Source: Cohnella sp. WQ 127256
Lineage (GTDB): Bacteria > Bacillota > Bacilli > Paenibacillales > Paenibacillaceae
DNA length: 64,000 nucleotides
Assembly (NCBI RefSeq): GCF_024519285.1
Contig: NZ_JAMZCY010000001.1
Coordinates: 1,776,378 to 1,840,377 of the forward strand
Reading direction: 5' to 3'
The translations under genes and the position numbers were made by a program. Below the pieces are notes generated by a model that saw only the letters and a program-made list of their open reading frames with translations, did not search any database and was not told the DNA's origin. Shown here piece by piece: positions 7,892-16,660 of this stretch; position 1 is the first letter of the stretch, and each line of letters begins with the position of its first letter.

Positions 7892-9454
7892 CTAAGGACG
7901 CTTCACTTTATAGTAATCTTGTAAGAGCGGAATAAGTCCAAGCGGATTTTTCCGTAAATCCTTTGCACTGAAGAAAATATCTCCCTTTACTACAGGAACC
8001 TTTTTATTATATTCGAGCTGATTAATGATTTCTTGCGCGCTACTCCAGCCCGCTTCTGTCGTTCCAAGCTTATACGGAGCATGACCAATATAGAGGTCGA
8101 CATTCGTCCCTTCTACTTCCTTGGCCCACCAATTGACCAGAGTATCGTATTGGGCTATTTTCAGAGATAGGCTCCAATAGATTTGCGGTGTCACATAATC
8201 GATCCACTCTTGTTTGATCCAGGTACGTACATCCGCATACATATTGTCATAAGCAGTAACACCTGCTTTCGTATCTGAGCCGGTCGGATCTATGGATTGA
8301 TTGCGCCATACGCCAAAAGGGCTAATCCCGAACTGAACCTGTGACTTCGATTTACGAATCGATTGGCCTAACTGTTCAACAAATTGATTAATGTTATCCC
8401 TGCGCCAATCCGCTTTATTCGTAATAGATTTAGCGTTGTAGGTGAGGTAAGTGGAATCATCATCGAACACCCCGTTTGATGGATAGAAATAATCGTCGAG
8501 ATGTACTCCGTCGATGTCATAACCTTTCACGACTTCCATAATGACGTCGATAATATGCTGCCGAGCTTCTGGGATACCAGGGTTGATGTACAATAAGCTA
8601 CCTGATTTCACTATCCATTCCGGGTTCGTGATGGCTATGTGATTTGCAGCCAGGTTCTCGGTCTTCGCATCTGTATTCGCCCTGAACGGGTTGAACCAAG
8701 CATGAAATTCCATTCCACGGTTGTGGGTTTCCTCAATCATGAATTGTAATGGATCGTAGTCTGGAGCTAATCCCTGCTTTCCTTGCAGGAATTTCGACCA
8801 AGGAACAAGCTGCGACGGGTAGAAGCTATCCGCTGCCGGACGCACCTGCACGAACACCGTATTAATACCCATTCCTTGCAGCTCATCTAGCATTTGTATG
8901 TACTCTTGCTTCTGCTGGGCTGACTTTCCATAAGAGCTGCTTGAAGGCCAATCCAAGTTAAATACAGTAGACACCCATGCTCCTGTTAGCGTCTTGTCCT
9001 CAAGTCCTTTCTCTGATTGAAGCTTAATCATCTGTTCAGATTGAACCCATGTGACGAGTAGCTTCATTTGATTGCTTACAAAACGAATGGGGACCATCGT
9101 CCGCCCTTTGATAATCTGGATGGATGCATCTAACTCCACTTGCTCCCCGTTTACGATGGCGTACTTTTGTCCGCTCTTCATGCTTAAGGTTAAATCATTG
9201 TATGTAATGGTCGCTGTTTTCTCGCTTTGCGACCAGGCTACGCCTGCACCGAGATTTTTGCTAATGACACTAAGCGGGACCATCGTTACGTTCACTTTGG
9301 GAATAATATACGGTGGGACGTCTGCATTGATTTTTTTCCCATCTAGATAAATACTAATTGCAGTGGGGGATTTAGCAGAAGCTGGAACGCTCATTACAGA
9401 TATACATAAGGTAAAACATAGAGCAAATAACAGAAAACGATTACGAAAATGCAT
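7892..9454 (-). CDS. secreted GHL10/YngK-type glycosyl hydrolase with copper-amine-oxidase-like N-terminal domain
   Basis: The ATG at 9454 (MHFRNRFLLF) has a GGAGGG site and begins a clear signal peptide ending near SVPASA, so the upstream part of the open frame is discarded; 520 aa remain. Residues about 30-150 form a copper amine oxidase N-terminal-like module with paired TMVPLSVIS and RTMVPIRFVS strands, common in Paenibacillus exoproteins. The rest is the GHL10 (DUF187) TIM barrel: GAWVSTVFNLDWPS, FVQVRPAADSFYPS, FHAWFNPFRAN, and the DGVHLDDYFYPS strand with likely catalytic acids. YngK-type proteins are thought to act on cell-wall or extracellular polysaccharide; the substrate is not known here. 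Confidence 0.88.
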   Translation of the reverse strand: MHFRNRFLLFALCFTLCISVMSVPASAKSPTAISIYLDGKKINADVPPYIIPKVNVTMVPLSVISKNLGAGVAWSQSEKTATITYNDLTLSMKSGQKYAIVNGEQVELDASIQIIKGRTMVPIRFVSNQMKLLVTWVQSEQMIKLQSEKGLEDKTLTGAWVSTVFNLDWPSSSSYGKSAQQKQEYIQMLDELQGMGINTVFVQVRPAADSFYPSQLVPWSKFLQGKQGLAPDYDPLQFMIEETHNRGMEFHAWFNPFRANTDAKTENLAANHIAITNPEWIVKSGSLLYINPGIPEARQHIIDVIMEVVKGYDIDGVHLDDYFYPSNGVFDDDSTYLTYNAKSITNKADWRRDNINQFVEQLGQSIRKSKSQVQFGISPFGVWRNQSIDPTGSDTKAGVTAYDNMYADVRTWIKQEWIDYVTPQIYWSLSLKIAQYDTLVNWWAKEVEGTNVDLYIGHAPYKLGTTEAGWSSAQEIINQLEYNKKVPVVKGDIFFSAKDLRKNPLGLIPLLQDYYKVKRP

Positions 9455-9558
9455 TTTTAATACCCTCCAGATCAGCTGTATTGAATCTAGTAAATCACAC
9501 ACTCAAGCGACTCTGTTAATATAGACGCTCCGATAGAGCAGTTGTTGCACACAAAAAG

Positions 9559-9590
9559 CAAAAAAAGCGTCCTCACTAGGAGTGACGCTT
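9559..9590 (-). terminator. terminator of the secreted protein gene at 9604
   Basis: On the minus strand AAGCGTCAC pairs with GAGGACGCTT and is followed by a T run. It starts 14 nt after the stop codon at 9604. Confidence 0.75.
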
Positions 9591-9603
9591 CTATTATTGT
9601 CGA

Positions 9604-10116
9604 TTAAGGAACATACTGCTGTGTAATCTTGACAACCTTATTATCGTGTATTTCTAAATGATAAGGGAATTCCGCTAGGTTCATTTCAGACGGTTCCGAC
9701 ATTTCTTCGATCAATTTAGCAACACTGATCTCTTCGTTCCATACAATATCCGCTTCCGCAACATTTCCTGTCCGATTGTAGATTTGCATGAATACCTTGG
9801 CATCCGCTGCGACTTCTAGCGTTTGAAGTTGTGTATCCTCATTCACGATATAGTAGCCATCTGGAGCCTCAGTCATTTCCGGGTCTTGTTCCTTCTCACG
9901 AAATACTTTGTTGGCCTCTTCCCCTTCATACCATTGTATGAAATCCGCATTCAGATAGATCTTACCGTTCTTCTGATAGATTTGATCGATGTAAGCGACA
10001 TGGGTGTCCGAATCTCTTGGAACAGGCATGTAATCATTCGTGTTCGCTTGAATAAATCCAAAGGACATGAACCCGAATAACACGGCGACGAAGCTAAAAA
10101 GCATTTTGTTAACCAT
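9604..10116 (-). CDS. secreted protein of unknown function
   Basis: A 170-aa protein if started at the ATG at 10116 (MVNKMLFSFVAVLFGFMSFG), which gives a typical signal peptide and has AAGGAGAG 11 nt upstream; an in-frame start at 10158 would add 14 residues without one. The mature part is acidic and rich in short strands, with DQIYQKNGKIYLNADFIQW and a C-terminal HDNKVVKITQQYVP, suggesting a small extracellular beta protein. I do not recognise the family. It is monocistronic, flanked by hairpin terminators. Confidence 0.7.
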   Translation of the reverse strand: MVNKMLFSFVAVLFGFMSFGFIQANTNDYMPVPRDSDTHVAYIDQIYQKNGKIYLNADFIQWYEGEEANKVFREKEQDPEMTEAPDGYYIVNEDTQLQTLEVAADAKVFMQIYNRTGNVAEADIVWNEEISVAKLIEEMSEPSEMNLAEFPYHLEIHDNKVVKITQQYVP

Positions 10117-10245
10117 AACCGCATTCTCTCCTTCAGGGCCCCTAACAGAAGCCTTCACTTTCCATTAGCCATTAGACGGAAATGCTAAACGGAAAGTTTC
10201 ATGTCCTTACCGTAAAAATTAAATTTTTTTAATGTGTGACAATGG

Positions 10246-10290
10246 GAAAAATCCCCTCATCGTCAATCTATTGCGAGGGGATGGTTTTTA
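10246..10290. terminator. terminator downstream of the acetyltransferase gene
   Basis: ATCCCCTC and GAGGGGAT form a stem around an 18-nt loop region, with an A run on the left (T run on the minus strand). It lies 60 nt after the stop codon of the GNAT gene. Confidence 0.65.
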
Positions 10291-10350
10291 GTCTGTGTGG
10301 CCATGTTAATTTCCTTAAATATTTCGTATTTCGATCCATTGTACTCTCAA

Positions 10351-11163
10351 TTACGCTACGCTCCAAGAGGCTCGAACATAACCGATCCTCATTCCAACAC
10401 GTTCCATATTCCGGTGACTTTGAGAAAGAAAAGCGCATTGAGCGACGACTAACCTACAATCGCTTCTAGCTGCCTCGGAGATCCTTCTCTTCAACAAGCT
10501 TTGTTGGAAGCCTTGACTCCGAAATTCGGGTAAAGTTGCTGCGAATGTTAACGAGGCTACGCCATCCTTCATATACATAACGCCGACAGCCGCAGCAGTT
10601 TTATCCTTGTATGCGATGTAAAACTTCCAGCCTGGACGGTTATACAGCACTTTATTATTCGCTGCGACATGCGGGATGCCATCATTCGACAGTCCCGTAC
10701 CTCTGCAATGAATCGTTGCGTACACTTCAATCTCATCTTCCTGAAGCTCTCGTACAGTAATCGAATCTCTATCGTCATCCTCTTCATATTGCGTCAAGTC
10801 CATGTATAGAGACGTATGGAAGCCCGACTGGTAGAAGCCCCGCTCTGATAAGCACTTCAGCAGCTTCTGTTCAACGAGAGTGGGCACAACCTCCAACTGT
10901 GGCTTTCGACCTTTTGAGCTATAGAAATCGAGGATAGGATCAATGAGATCCATGTCACTACTTCTAATCCCCTTAACCGTATTGAACGATGGCCAAGGCA
11001 TCGTGCGGCTGTAGTAACAGGTTACATTGCCTATTCGCTCAATTTCAATTCCCTCAGGATTATCTGCTCTGCTCCTAATCGCAATCATACGATCCTGCAT
11101 ATATTCGACTTCTGACCTTTCAATTTCTTCGATTAACTGAATCGTAGTACAGGATAAATTCAT
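10351..11163 (-). CDS. GNAT-family N-acetyltransferase
   Basis: A 270-aa protein with an N-terminal half (1-130) of unclear homology and a C-terminal GNAT domain (about 135-270). The acetyl-CoA-binding segment is SLTFAATLPEFRSQGFQQSL, where the Arg-x-x-Gly-x pattern is visible as RSQGF. Two-domain GNATs of this length are frequent in Bacillales and the acceptor substrate cannot be predicted. It follows the lipoprotein gene at 11195 by 31 nt and could be the last gene of that minus-strand operon. Confidence 0.8.
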   Translation of the reverse strand: MNLSCTTIQLIEEIERSEVEYMQDRMIAIRSRADNPEGIEIERIGNVTCYYSRTMPWPSFNTVKGIRSSDMDLIDPILDFYSSKGRKPQLEVVPTLVEQKLLKCLSERGFYQSGFHTSLYMDLTQYEEDDDRDSITVRELQEDEIEVYATIHCRGTGLSNDGIPHVAANNKVLYNRPGWKFYIAYKDKTAAAVGVMYMKDGVASLTFAATLPEFRSQGFQQSLLKRRISEAARSDCRLVVAQCAFLSQSHRNMERVGMRIGYVRASWSVA

Positions 11164-11194
11164 TGCTTACCCCTTTCTCACGGGAAACCCCGGC

Positions 11195-12682
11195 TTACAT
11201 GTTCTGAAATGCTGTAATGCTCCATTTGCCATCAACTTTGCTCAGCTCAAAGCTAATCTTGTATATCTTATTGCTTTCTTGGAAGGTTACATTCGCAACA
11301 GTAGAATTCTCCTTCTCATCTAGCTTAATGTCTAGCTGAGCTTCCGGTTCACCGATTTCCAATATCGTATTACTGACTGCAGAATTCCACGAATCCCATG
11401 AAGGCTCTACATTTATAGCATTAGAATTTGAATATAGCTCTGCCAGTCTCGCATCTACTTCCGGAGCTTTGTCTTCATTAAGAACCTTTAAAGAAATATA
11501 CTGGAGCAGAACATCTCGTGCATTATCTGGATAGGGAGGCAACTCTACAAAAGTATGGTCAATGACAAAATCTTTATTTTCCCATACAAATGTTCGCTGC
11601 ACAGGGTAATAGAATACATCATAGCTCATTCTATTTTGTACATAGCTATCATATTGGCCGTCTTTGTTAATGTCTAATAACTCGTCATCACCGACTCCTG
11701 TAGCTGAAGCGCTATAGGCAACGGGTTGAAGTTCATTATCAGCTAGCTCGTAGATTTCAAAGCCTAACAAATCTGCACCATTCGTATTCCCACAGTAAAT
11801 ATAAACCTTAGGCATATCCTGCAAACGTATGAGTTTGATGTCATACAAATAGTAACCACCAGAGATTAAAGGATCTACGAGTTGCTCAACCTTACCTTTA
11901 ATATTATGTAAAATATAGACTTGAGAGATGGAGGAGGAATTTGCATCTTCTCCCGGAGTCCCTAATGCAACTATGATCTCCTTAACGCCATCTAAATCCA
12001 GATCCTCTTCCTCATAGAAAACAATCTTATCCTCTGCTGAACTCACCTTGGCTATATATTCCTGAACAGGATCGGACTCAGCCCCTTGAGTAGCCGAAGA
12101 CTCCTTCGAAGGCTGGATCGTGGGTTCGATTTCAGGCTCATTCGAGCTTGAAAACCCTTCATCCTCGATTTGTTCCCATTGCTTCGTAAATACATCTAAT
12201 TTAATCGACAAGGACTGATTACCCTTCAGAACGTCACCATACAAATATCCATCACCGTAACCACCGGTTAGCCAATCTTTGTTGCTCGGAACGAGACCAT
12301 TACTTTGCAGGATGGGATTCGCAAGCTTATAGAGCTCTATGTAATAGTCTTCCCCATTCGTAATAGCCATGAAGTTAGGTGCATCTTTAACGACTAAATT
12401 CGTTTGTGGACCCCCTGAAATCTCGTCATAGACAGTTCCAGTCTTCGCGTTAACGGCATAGGACATCCCATTGGCCCCCGACTCTTTGGGGATAAATGAG
12501 AATAGGTACTGATCTCCTTCTTTAGAAAGCTTCCAGCCTTCGATATTCATTTTGTCAGCCATAAGACGTTTAACATCTTGTTCATTTAAAGGGTATTGAA
12601 TCTCATCTTGCGAGGATTGTTTATTACAACCAACTAATACGACTATGAATACGACTATGATCAGTACGATAAATCTTCTCAT
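11195..12682 (-). CDS. lipoprotein with an integrin-like/VCBS calcium-type repeat
   Basis: This 495-aa protein begins with a hydrophobic signal ending in the lipobox VGC (Cys near residue 19), so it is predicted to be anchored on the outer face of the membrane. Residues about 20-170 form one globular part and a Ser/Glu/Pro-rich linker covers 175-200. A second part contains EEEDLDLDGVKEIIVALG and LLDINKDGQYDSYV, Asp-rich loops as in VCBS/FG-GAP repeats. The C-terminal 90 residues (LPPYPDNARDVLLQYISLK onward) look like a DUF4878-type domain. Function is unknown. The small genes at 12701 and 12921 precede it closely. Confidence 0.75.
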   Translation of the reverse strand: MRRFIVLIIVVFIVVLVGCNKQSSQDEIQYPLNEQDVKRLMADKMNIEGWKLSKEGDQYLFSFIPKESGANGMSYAVNAKTGTVYDEISGGPQTNLVVKDAPNFMAITNGEDYYIELYKLANPILQSNGLVPSNKDWLTGGYGDGYLYGDVLKGNQSLSIKLDVFTKQWEQIEDEGFSSSNEPEIEPTIQPSKESSATQGAESDPVQEYIAKVSSAEDKIVFYEEEDLDLDGVKEIIVALGTPGEDANSSSISQVYILHNIKGKVEQLVDPLISGGYYLYDIKLIRLQDMPKVYIYCGNTNGADLLGFEIYELADNELQPVAYSASATGVGDDELLDINKDGQYDSYVQNRMSYDVFYYPVQRTFVWENKDFVIDHTFVELPPYPDNARDVLLQYISLKVLNEDKAPEVDARLAELYSNSNAINVEPSWDSWNSAVSNTILEIGEPEAQLDIKLDEKENSTVANVTFQESNKIYKISFELSKVDGKWSITAFQNM

Positions 12683-12700
12683 ATCCCGCTCCTCTAGATC

Positions 12701-12901
12701 TTAAGACTTCCTTCTCTTCATAATGCATATCAAATCTTTGGATTGCCCTTGATACTGGCTCGTATCCACGCTGGAAACTAACTCCCAGCCCTGCTCACCA
12801 GCCTGATTTAGCACGGTTTCAAATTCACTCTCATCTACTTTAACTCCACCCCAGAAAGTTCCTATCTTCATCTTAAGCGTTTTGTATTCCCATCTTTCCA
12901 T
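12701..12901 (-). CDS. DUF4177-type small protein
   Basis: A 66-aa cytoplasmic protein beginning MERWEYKTLKMK with the segment LNQAGEQGWELVSSVDT, the hallmark of DUF4177: a WEYK start and a GWELV turn. The biochemical role of this family is not established. A strong GGAGG site precedes the ATG; the gene lies 18 nt upstream of the lipoprotein gene and 19 nt downstream of the zinc-ribbon membrane protein, so the three probably form one transcript. Confidence 0.85.
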   Translation of the reverse strand: MERWEYKTLKMKIGTFWGGVKVDESEFETVLNQAGEQGWELVSSVDTSQYQGQSKDLICIMKRRKS

Positions 12902-12920
12902 AGTAAGCTCCTCCTTCTCT

Positions 12921-13211
12921 TTAATCCCTAAGCTTTAATTCGCATACCGGACACATGAACTCGTTCAATGTAACCTTGTTGCCGCAGGCAGGACAATCTT
13001 CGCCTTCTTCATTACTACCAACCTCTACAATGGGTCCATCTTTCGATAACAGAGATTCCTCTTGTTTCAATCCAACAAAGTGATCTCGCAGTTCTTGAAT
13101 GTTACTAGCCATCTTCGTATTATCCATTGCAGACTGAATCACTGTGTACAAAATAACAAAGAAGACAATAGAGATTATTATCCAAATGACGATGATGATT
13201 AATGCTCCCAC
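12921..13211 (-). CDS. single-pass membrane protein with C-terminal zinc ribbon
   Basis: A 96-aa protein: one transmembrane helix (residues 3-25, ALIIIVIWIIISIVFFVILY), a polar middle segment, and a C-terminal treble-clef-like pair CPACG...CPVC (residues 75-90) that would bind zinc in the cytoplasm. It is the first gene of the three-gene set ending with the lipoprotein at 11195. Zinc-ribbon membrane proteins of this kind are common in Bacillales and poorly characterised. Confidence 0.75.
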   Translation of the reverse strand: MGALIIIVIWIIISIVFFVILYTVIQSAMDNTKMASNIQELRDHFVGLKQEESLLSKDGPIVEVGSNEEGEDCPACGNKVTLNEFMCPVCELKLRD

Positions 13212-13242
13212 AGATCAACAACTCCTTTGTTTGTTGCACCTC

Positions 13243-13503
13243 TTAGAAGCCTAGAATCCCACTAACGACTTTGATCCCCTTACCCTCTACCTCAGATGGA
13301 TTAGCTTTGATATCATTTTGCAAATAATCATAGGATAGCCATTCATAATGCTGTAGCCCTAATAATTCAGCCAACTGATCCACAGGGTTATTCTAGAACA
13401 TTTCATCAAAATCATTAATGTAAAATAACTTCGTAATCTCAAGAGGAGTTACGGGGCGAGAGCGATAAGGGATTTCATGCTGGGATATCTGTAAATTTTG
13501 ATC
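13243..13503 (-). pseudogene. decayed gene fragment with an in-frame amber codon
   Basis: The minus strand holds an 87-codon open frame interrupted only by a TAG at 13395-13393. It reads as sensible protein on both sides of the stop (RSRPVTPLEITKLFYINDF before it, NNPVDQLAELLGLQHYEW after it) and ends at a TAA just before the zinc-ribbon membrane gene. No start codon with a ribosome site is visible, so this looks like the 3' end of a broken gene. I do not recognise the family. Confidence 0.5.
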
Positions 13504-13542
13504 TCAAATGGTAATATTGTCAATGCCAAAATCAGGTAGACC

Positions 13543-13552
13543 ATGTTATAAT
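13543..13552 (+). promoter_or_regulatory. extended -10 promoter of the zinc-ribbon/DUF2628 gene
   Basis: ATGTTATAAT is a perfect -10 hexamer with the extended TGn motif, 36 nt before the start codon at 13588. The -35 region is weak, as is usual when the extended motif is present. Confidence 0.5.
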
Positions 13553-13587
13553 TTTTGAGATTTATTAAGTCATTTGGAGGCAGTCAC

Positions 13588-14577
13588 ATGTTTTGTACTC
13601 AGTGTGGTAATCAATTTGAACAGAATGACCGTTTTTGTGAAAAATGTGGATTTCCGATACGTGCGAAAAACGATAATCGTGAATTCATTGATACATACGA
13701 GGAACCCCTATCATCTTCAGATGGAATTGAAGCTGAAGACTTCTATGATGACGATGAAGAGGATGAGCAAGAATATATAAACGCTCTTGTCGGAAGCAAA
13801 GCTAATGTCTATATCGAATTTTGGGATCGTAGTCGTTTCTGGAACTGGTCTGCCTTTTGGATGGGCTTCTATTGGATGCTGTATCGCAAAATGTATCTCT
13901 ATTCGTTACTTACCTTAGTCGGATTATTCATACTCATGAACGTCCTATATCGAGGCTTATTTTCATTGGATGAGAGCCTTATCCAGCACCCTCTGGAAAA
14001 TGCGATATTTGCTTATCTTATTATGAAGTTTAGTATCGGAATCATTGGAAACTCTCTTTACAAACTGCATGTCACTCGTAAAATTTCAAATATGCACAAG
14101 GAATTAGACTCTGACGAATCCTTGTCCATCAAAGATGTAACAGCCACAGGTGGCACTCATGTTGTGCTTCCCGCGCTTCTATTCTCCATTCAATTGCTTT
14201 GTTATGCGATTGTGCTATTGCAAAATGATGGAAACCCCTTTAAAAGCAGTTCAACAGAAAGAAATCAGCAACAATCCTCACAATATGCCATTCGAGATGA
14301 TGGTCTTTCGGATTATGCAAGAGGGATAACGGGCGCAAATTGGGAGGATCAAGTTGGCTATGACCGATTGTTCGTCTTTGTTAACCGTATACTAAGTGAT
14401 TGGCGCGAGCAGGGTGCAGATCTGGAGTTGTTAGGGAATAATCGCTCCGCGGAATCTGAGCTATGGACCCAAATGGTCATTGAATATTTCCATGAACCAG
14501 GTTATGAGGACCACACTCTGATCGATGCTATGGAATGGGTAGCAGAACAATGGCCGACACTTATGGCTTCAAGATAG
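13588..14577 (+). CDS. zinc-ribbon and DUF2628-like membrane protein
   Basis: The start is the ATG at 13588 (MFCTQCGNQF), preceded by TTTGGAGGCAG, giving 329 aa. Residues 2-28 are a zinc ribbon with two CxxC pairs (CTQCG and CEKCG), then an acidic linker. The block FWNWSAFWMGFYWMLYRKMY (about residue 83) is typical of DUF2628, followed by two or three transmembrane segments up to about residue 205. The last 100 residues are polar and may be outside the membrane. Such proteins are of unknown function. Confidence 0.8.
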   Translation: MFCTQCGNQFEQNDRFCEKCGFPIRAKNDNREFIDTYEEPLSSSDGIEAEDFYDDDEEDEQEYINALVGSKANVYIEFWDRSRFWNWSAFWMGFYWMLYRKMYLYSLLTLVGLFILMNVLYRGLFSLDESLIQHPLENAIFAYLIMKFSIGIIGNSLYKLHVTRKISNMHKELDSDESLSIKDVTATGGTHVVLPALLFSIQLLCYAIVLLQNDGNPFKSSSTERNQQQSSQYAIRDDGLSDYARGITGANWEDQVGYDRLFVFVNRILSDWREQGADLELLGNNRSAESELWTQMVIEYFHEPGYEDHTLIDAMEWVAEQWPTLMASR

Positions 14578-14580
14578 TTA

Positions 14581-14630
14581 ACACAAGATAAAAGGTCTCC
14601 CTTTATCGAGGGAGACCTTTTATCTTGTGT
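14581..14630. terminator. perfect-stem bidirectional terminator
   Basis: A flawless inverted repeat with arms of about 23 bp, beginning ACACAAGATAAAAGGTCTCC and closing with the exact complement, lies between the convergent genes ending at 14577 and 14643. It contains T-rich arms on both strands and should terminate in both directions. Confidence 0.85.
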
Positions 14631-14642
14631 TTTTAACAGGAA

Positions 14643-15500
14643 TCACATTCGAAATGTTTCTTCGGATAGTAACTTACTCTCTATATCCAATGCTTCTACC
14701 TTGTACTCCCATTTCTTAATCGAATCCCAAGTCAAGACTGCGAACCAATAGGCATTGCCTTCATCGTCTCGAACAATTTCTGCCAACTTAAATCCATTAT
14801 AATTGTCGGATACACGAATCTCGGAAACATGAGGATCAATGATGGCCCCCATAAAAATGGAAATATCATTTCGTCGCGTAGGCACTGTAATTATTGTGTT
14901 CTTATAACTTTCTTCACTCATGCTACTTGAAGTCAATCCGTTATTAACCCATTGGTACTGAGTATTGTTATATAGGCCTCTTACTTGTGTGGTCCAGTCA
15001 TATTCATCGACTCTTAGATACAAATTCCCATCAGCAAATCCATTAGACGAGAAGACCAACATCTTATCCTCCCCAACACTTTCTTTATATCTCATCTCTA
15101 ATCCTGAACCTTGGTGATCATCTCGATTCAGTAATTGTTGCCACTCACCATCCGTGAGAGACTTCGAGAATTGAATCTGATCATCACTCTGGCCTATAGC
15201 CTCGTCGTTGGATAATTGTGATGAAGTACCGGATACGGATTGATTTGTCGAATTCGAATTTCTTTCACTCGTCATGTTTGAATTATTCAGGTAATCCCCA
15301 TTGATGAAGACAATTATAGCCATTACAGCAAGCATACTAGCCCCTAAGAATGCGAACTTACGAGTCACAGAGATTCTACCCGTAGTAGTGGATACGGCTC
15401 GCGCCTTAATTCTAGCAGCCAATTGGTCTGTGAACGTTCTCTTCCTCAAATGATTGCCTTGAAGCGCTTCATACCAGTCCGGATTAGATGGATGATCCAT
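14643..15500 (-). CDS. membrane-anchored partner of the ECF sigma factor (putative anti-sigma factor)
   Basis: A 285-aa single-pass protein: a short basic cytoplasmic part (1-47), one transmembrane helix (about 48-66, FAFLGASMLAVMAIIVFING) and an extracellular domain of about 200 residues rich in Ser, Asn and Asp near the membrane. It overlaps the sigma factor gene by 17 nt, the usual arrangement for a sigma/anti-sigma pair. The cytoplasmic part lacks an obvious zinc-binding HxxxCxxC anti-sigma motif, so the assignment rests on topology and coupling. It may sense an envelope signal. Confidence 0.65.
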   Translation of the reverse strand: MDHPSNPDWYEALQGNHLRKRTFTDQLAARIKARAVSTTTGRISVTRKFAFLGASMLAVMAIIVFINGDYLNNSNMTSERNSNSTNQSVSGTSSQLSNDEAIGQSDDQIQFSKSLTDGEWQQLLNRDDHQGSGLEMRYKESVGEDKMLVFSSNGFADGNLYLRVDEYDWTTQVRGLYNNTQYQWVNNGLTSSSMSEESYKNTIITVPTRRNDISIFMGAIIDPHVSEIRVSDNYNGFKLAEIVRDDEGNAYWFAVLTWDSIKKWEYKVEALDIESKLLSEETFRM

Positions 15501-16032
15501 ACAGAAACTCCTCCTTCAACAATGAAGATAATCGCTTACGTGCTCCGAACAATCTCGATTTCACCGTTCCTACAGGGATTTTCAGAATAAGCGCGATCTC
15601 TTGGAGGGAAAGCTGATGCTTCGCATGTAACACGATTACTTCTCGATACTTGATCGATAATTGAAACACCTGTCTCCAAATGTCGTTCGTCGCTTCTTCC
15701 TCTAAGAAAGATTGTTCCGCTGAGTGACTTGATTCCTTAGAGGCCATCACATCCACAAGCAGTACCTTTCGGAAAAAGGCCGTGTTTCGATAATTGTAGC
15801 TAATGTTGCGAGTGATTTTTAGAAGCCATGTTTTTACAGAAGCTTCTCCTCGAAAAGTTTCAGCATGACGGTAGGCTTGCAAAAAAACATCTTGGGCGAT
15901 GTCGTCCGCCATACTGCGGTTTCTCGTTAGAAGATGGGCAAAATTCCATACGTCTTGTCCATACTGCTCCATCAATTCATCAAGAGTAACGGGATCCAGA
16001 CTGGCTACGCTTTTAATATAATCATCATTCAA
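15484..16032 (-). CDS. ECF-family RNA polymerase sigma factor
   Basis: A 182-aa group 4 sigma-70 factor. Region 2 spans about residues 20-85 (GQDVWNFAHLLTRNRSMADDIAQDVF, with the core-binding DDIAQDVF and FRGEASVKTWLLKITRN segments). Region 4 spans about 120-175, with the helix-turn-helix SLQEIALILKIPVGTVKSRL. The downstream gene overlaps by 17 nt and encodes a membrane protein likely to control it. A TGAACC-N16-TGTCTA element upstream is a typical ECF promoter, so the factor probably activates its own transcription. Confidence 0.92.
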   Translation of the reverse strand: MNDDYIKSVASLDPVTLDELMEQYGQDVWNFAHLLTRNRSMADDIAQDVFLQAYRHAETFRGEASVKTWLLKITRNISYNYRNTAFFRKVLLVDVMASKESSHSAEQSFLEEEATNDIWRQVFQLSIKYREVIVLHAKHQLSLQEIALILKIPVGTVKSRLFGARKRLSSLLKEEFLYGSSI

Positions 16033-16052
16033 CTATACTCACCTCAATAATA

Positions 16053-16080
16053 TAGACAAATGAGAACAGGGTTAGGTTCA
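16053..16080 (-). promoter_or_regulatory. ECF-type promoter upstream of the sigma factor gene
   Basis: On the minus strand TGAACC is followed after 16 bp by TGTCTA, 21 nt before the sigma factor start codon. The -35 element with AAC and the -10 element GTC are characteristic of ECF promoters, implying autoregulation. The site is likely the recognition sequence of the adjacent sigma factor. Confidence 0.6.
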
Positions 16081-16156
16081 CAATATTGCTTCGGATGGGT
16101 TTTTTTAAAATTATACGAGGAGTAAATAATTGGGTTTGATCTGTTGATCCATATCC

Positions 16157-16603
16157 TTAACGAACATAGGCAATAACATCATTTAACCTTTCTACATCAC
16201 TAACGTTAATCTTCAAGGTGGAATTGATCTTTCCTGTTCCCCCGTAAATATAAGTATAACGGTTCATTTGTCTATCCATAATTGTCGGTAACCCATGACC
16301 TATTAAGGCGACGCTACCTACAACACAGCCTGTAATTTGCTCTACTTCTTTCGGCTTGGCTAGCCTAATTTCGTCTATTTTTAATATTTCTTTTAACATT
16401 TCAAAATCAATTTTCCCGTAATCTCCAGAAATAATCATCGCATAATAATCCATTCCTGATTTTAATATTAACGTTGGAGCTGTTTGTCCAATCTCTATTC
16501 CGAAATAATCTGCTCCCTCTTGTGCGGATTTAATCGTAATTTCATGATTAATGAATTCATAGTCAATCTTTAATTCTTCAAGCAGAGTAACGACATCGCT
16601 CAT
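16157..16603 (-). CDS. YbaK/aminoacyl-tRNA deacylase-domain protein
   Basis: This 148-aa protein is a stand-alone YbaK/ProX-type editing domain, which hydrolyses mischarged aminoacyl-tRNAs such as Cys-tRNAPro or Ala-tRNAPro. Seen: a YEFINHEITIKSAQEGADYF start, TLILKSGMDYYAMIISGDYG with the substrate-site lysine, and the late VGSVALIGHGLPTIMD loop matching the family GxVxPxG-type turn. Length is normal. Which tRNA it edits cannot be read from sequence. It starts a run of small unrelated minus-strand genes up to the terminator at 18427. Confidence 0.85.
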   Translation of the reverse strand: MSDVVTLLEELKIDYEFINHEITIKSAQEGADYFGIEIGQTAPTLILKSGMDYYAMIISGDYGKIDFEMLKEILKIDEIRLAKPKEVEQITGCVVGSVALIGHGLPTIMDRQMNRYTYIYGGTGKINSTLKINVSDVERLNDVIAYVR

Positions 16604-16660
16604 ACCCGTTCTGTCTCTCCCTCTGAATATGTCCTTTAACTCTCACGATTATCTATCACG

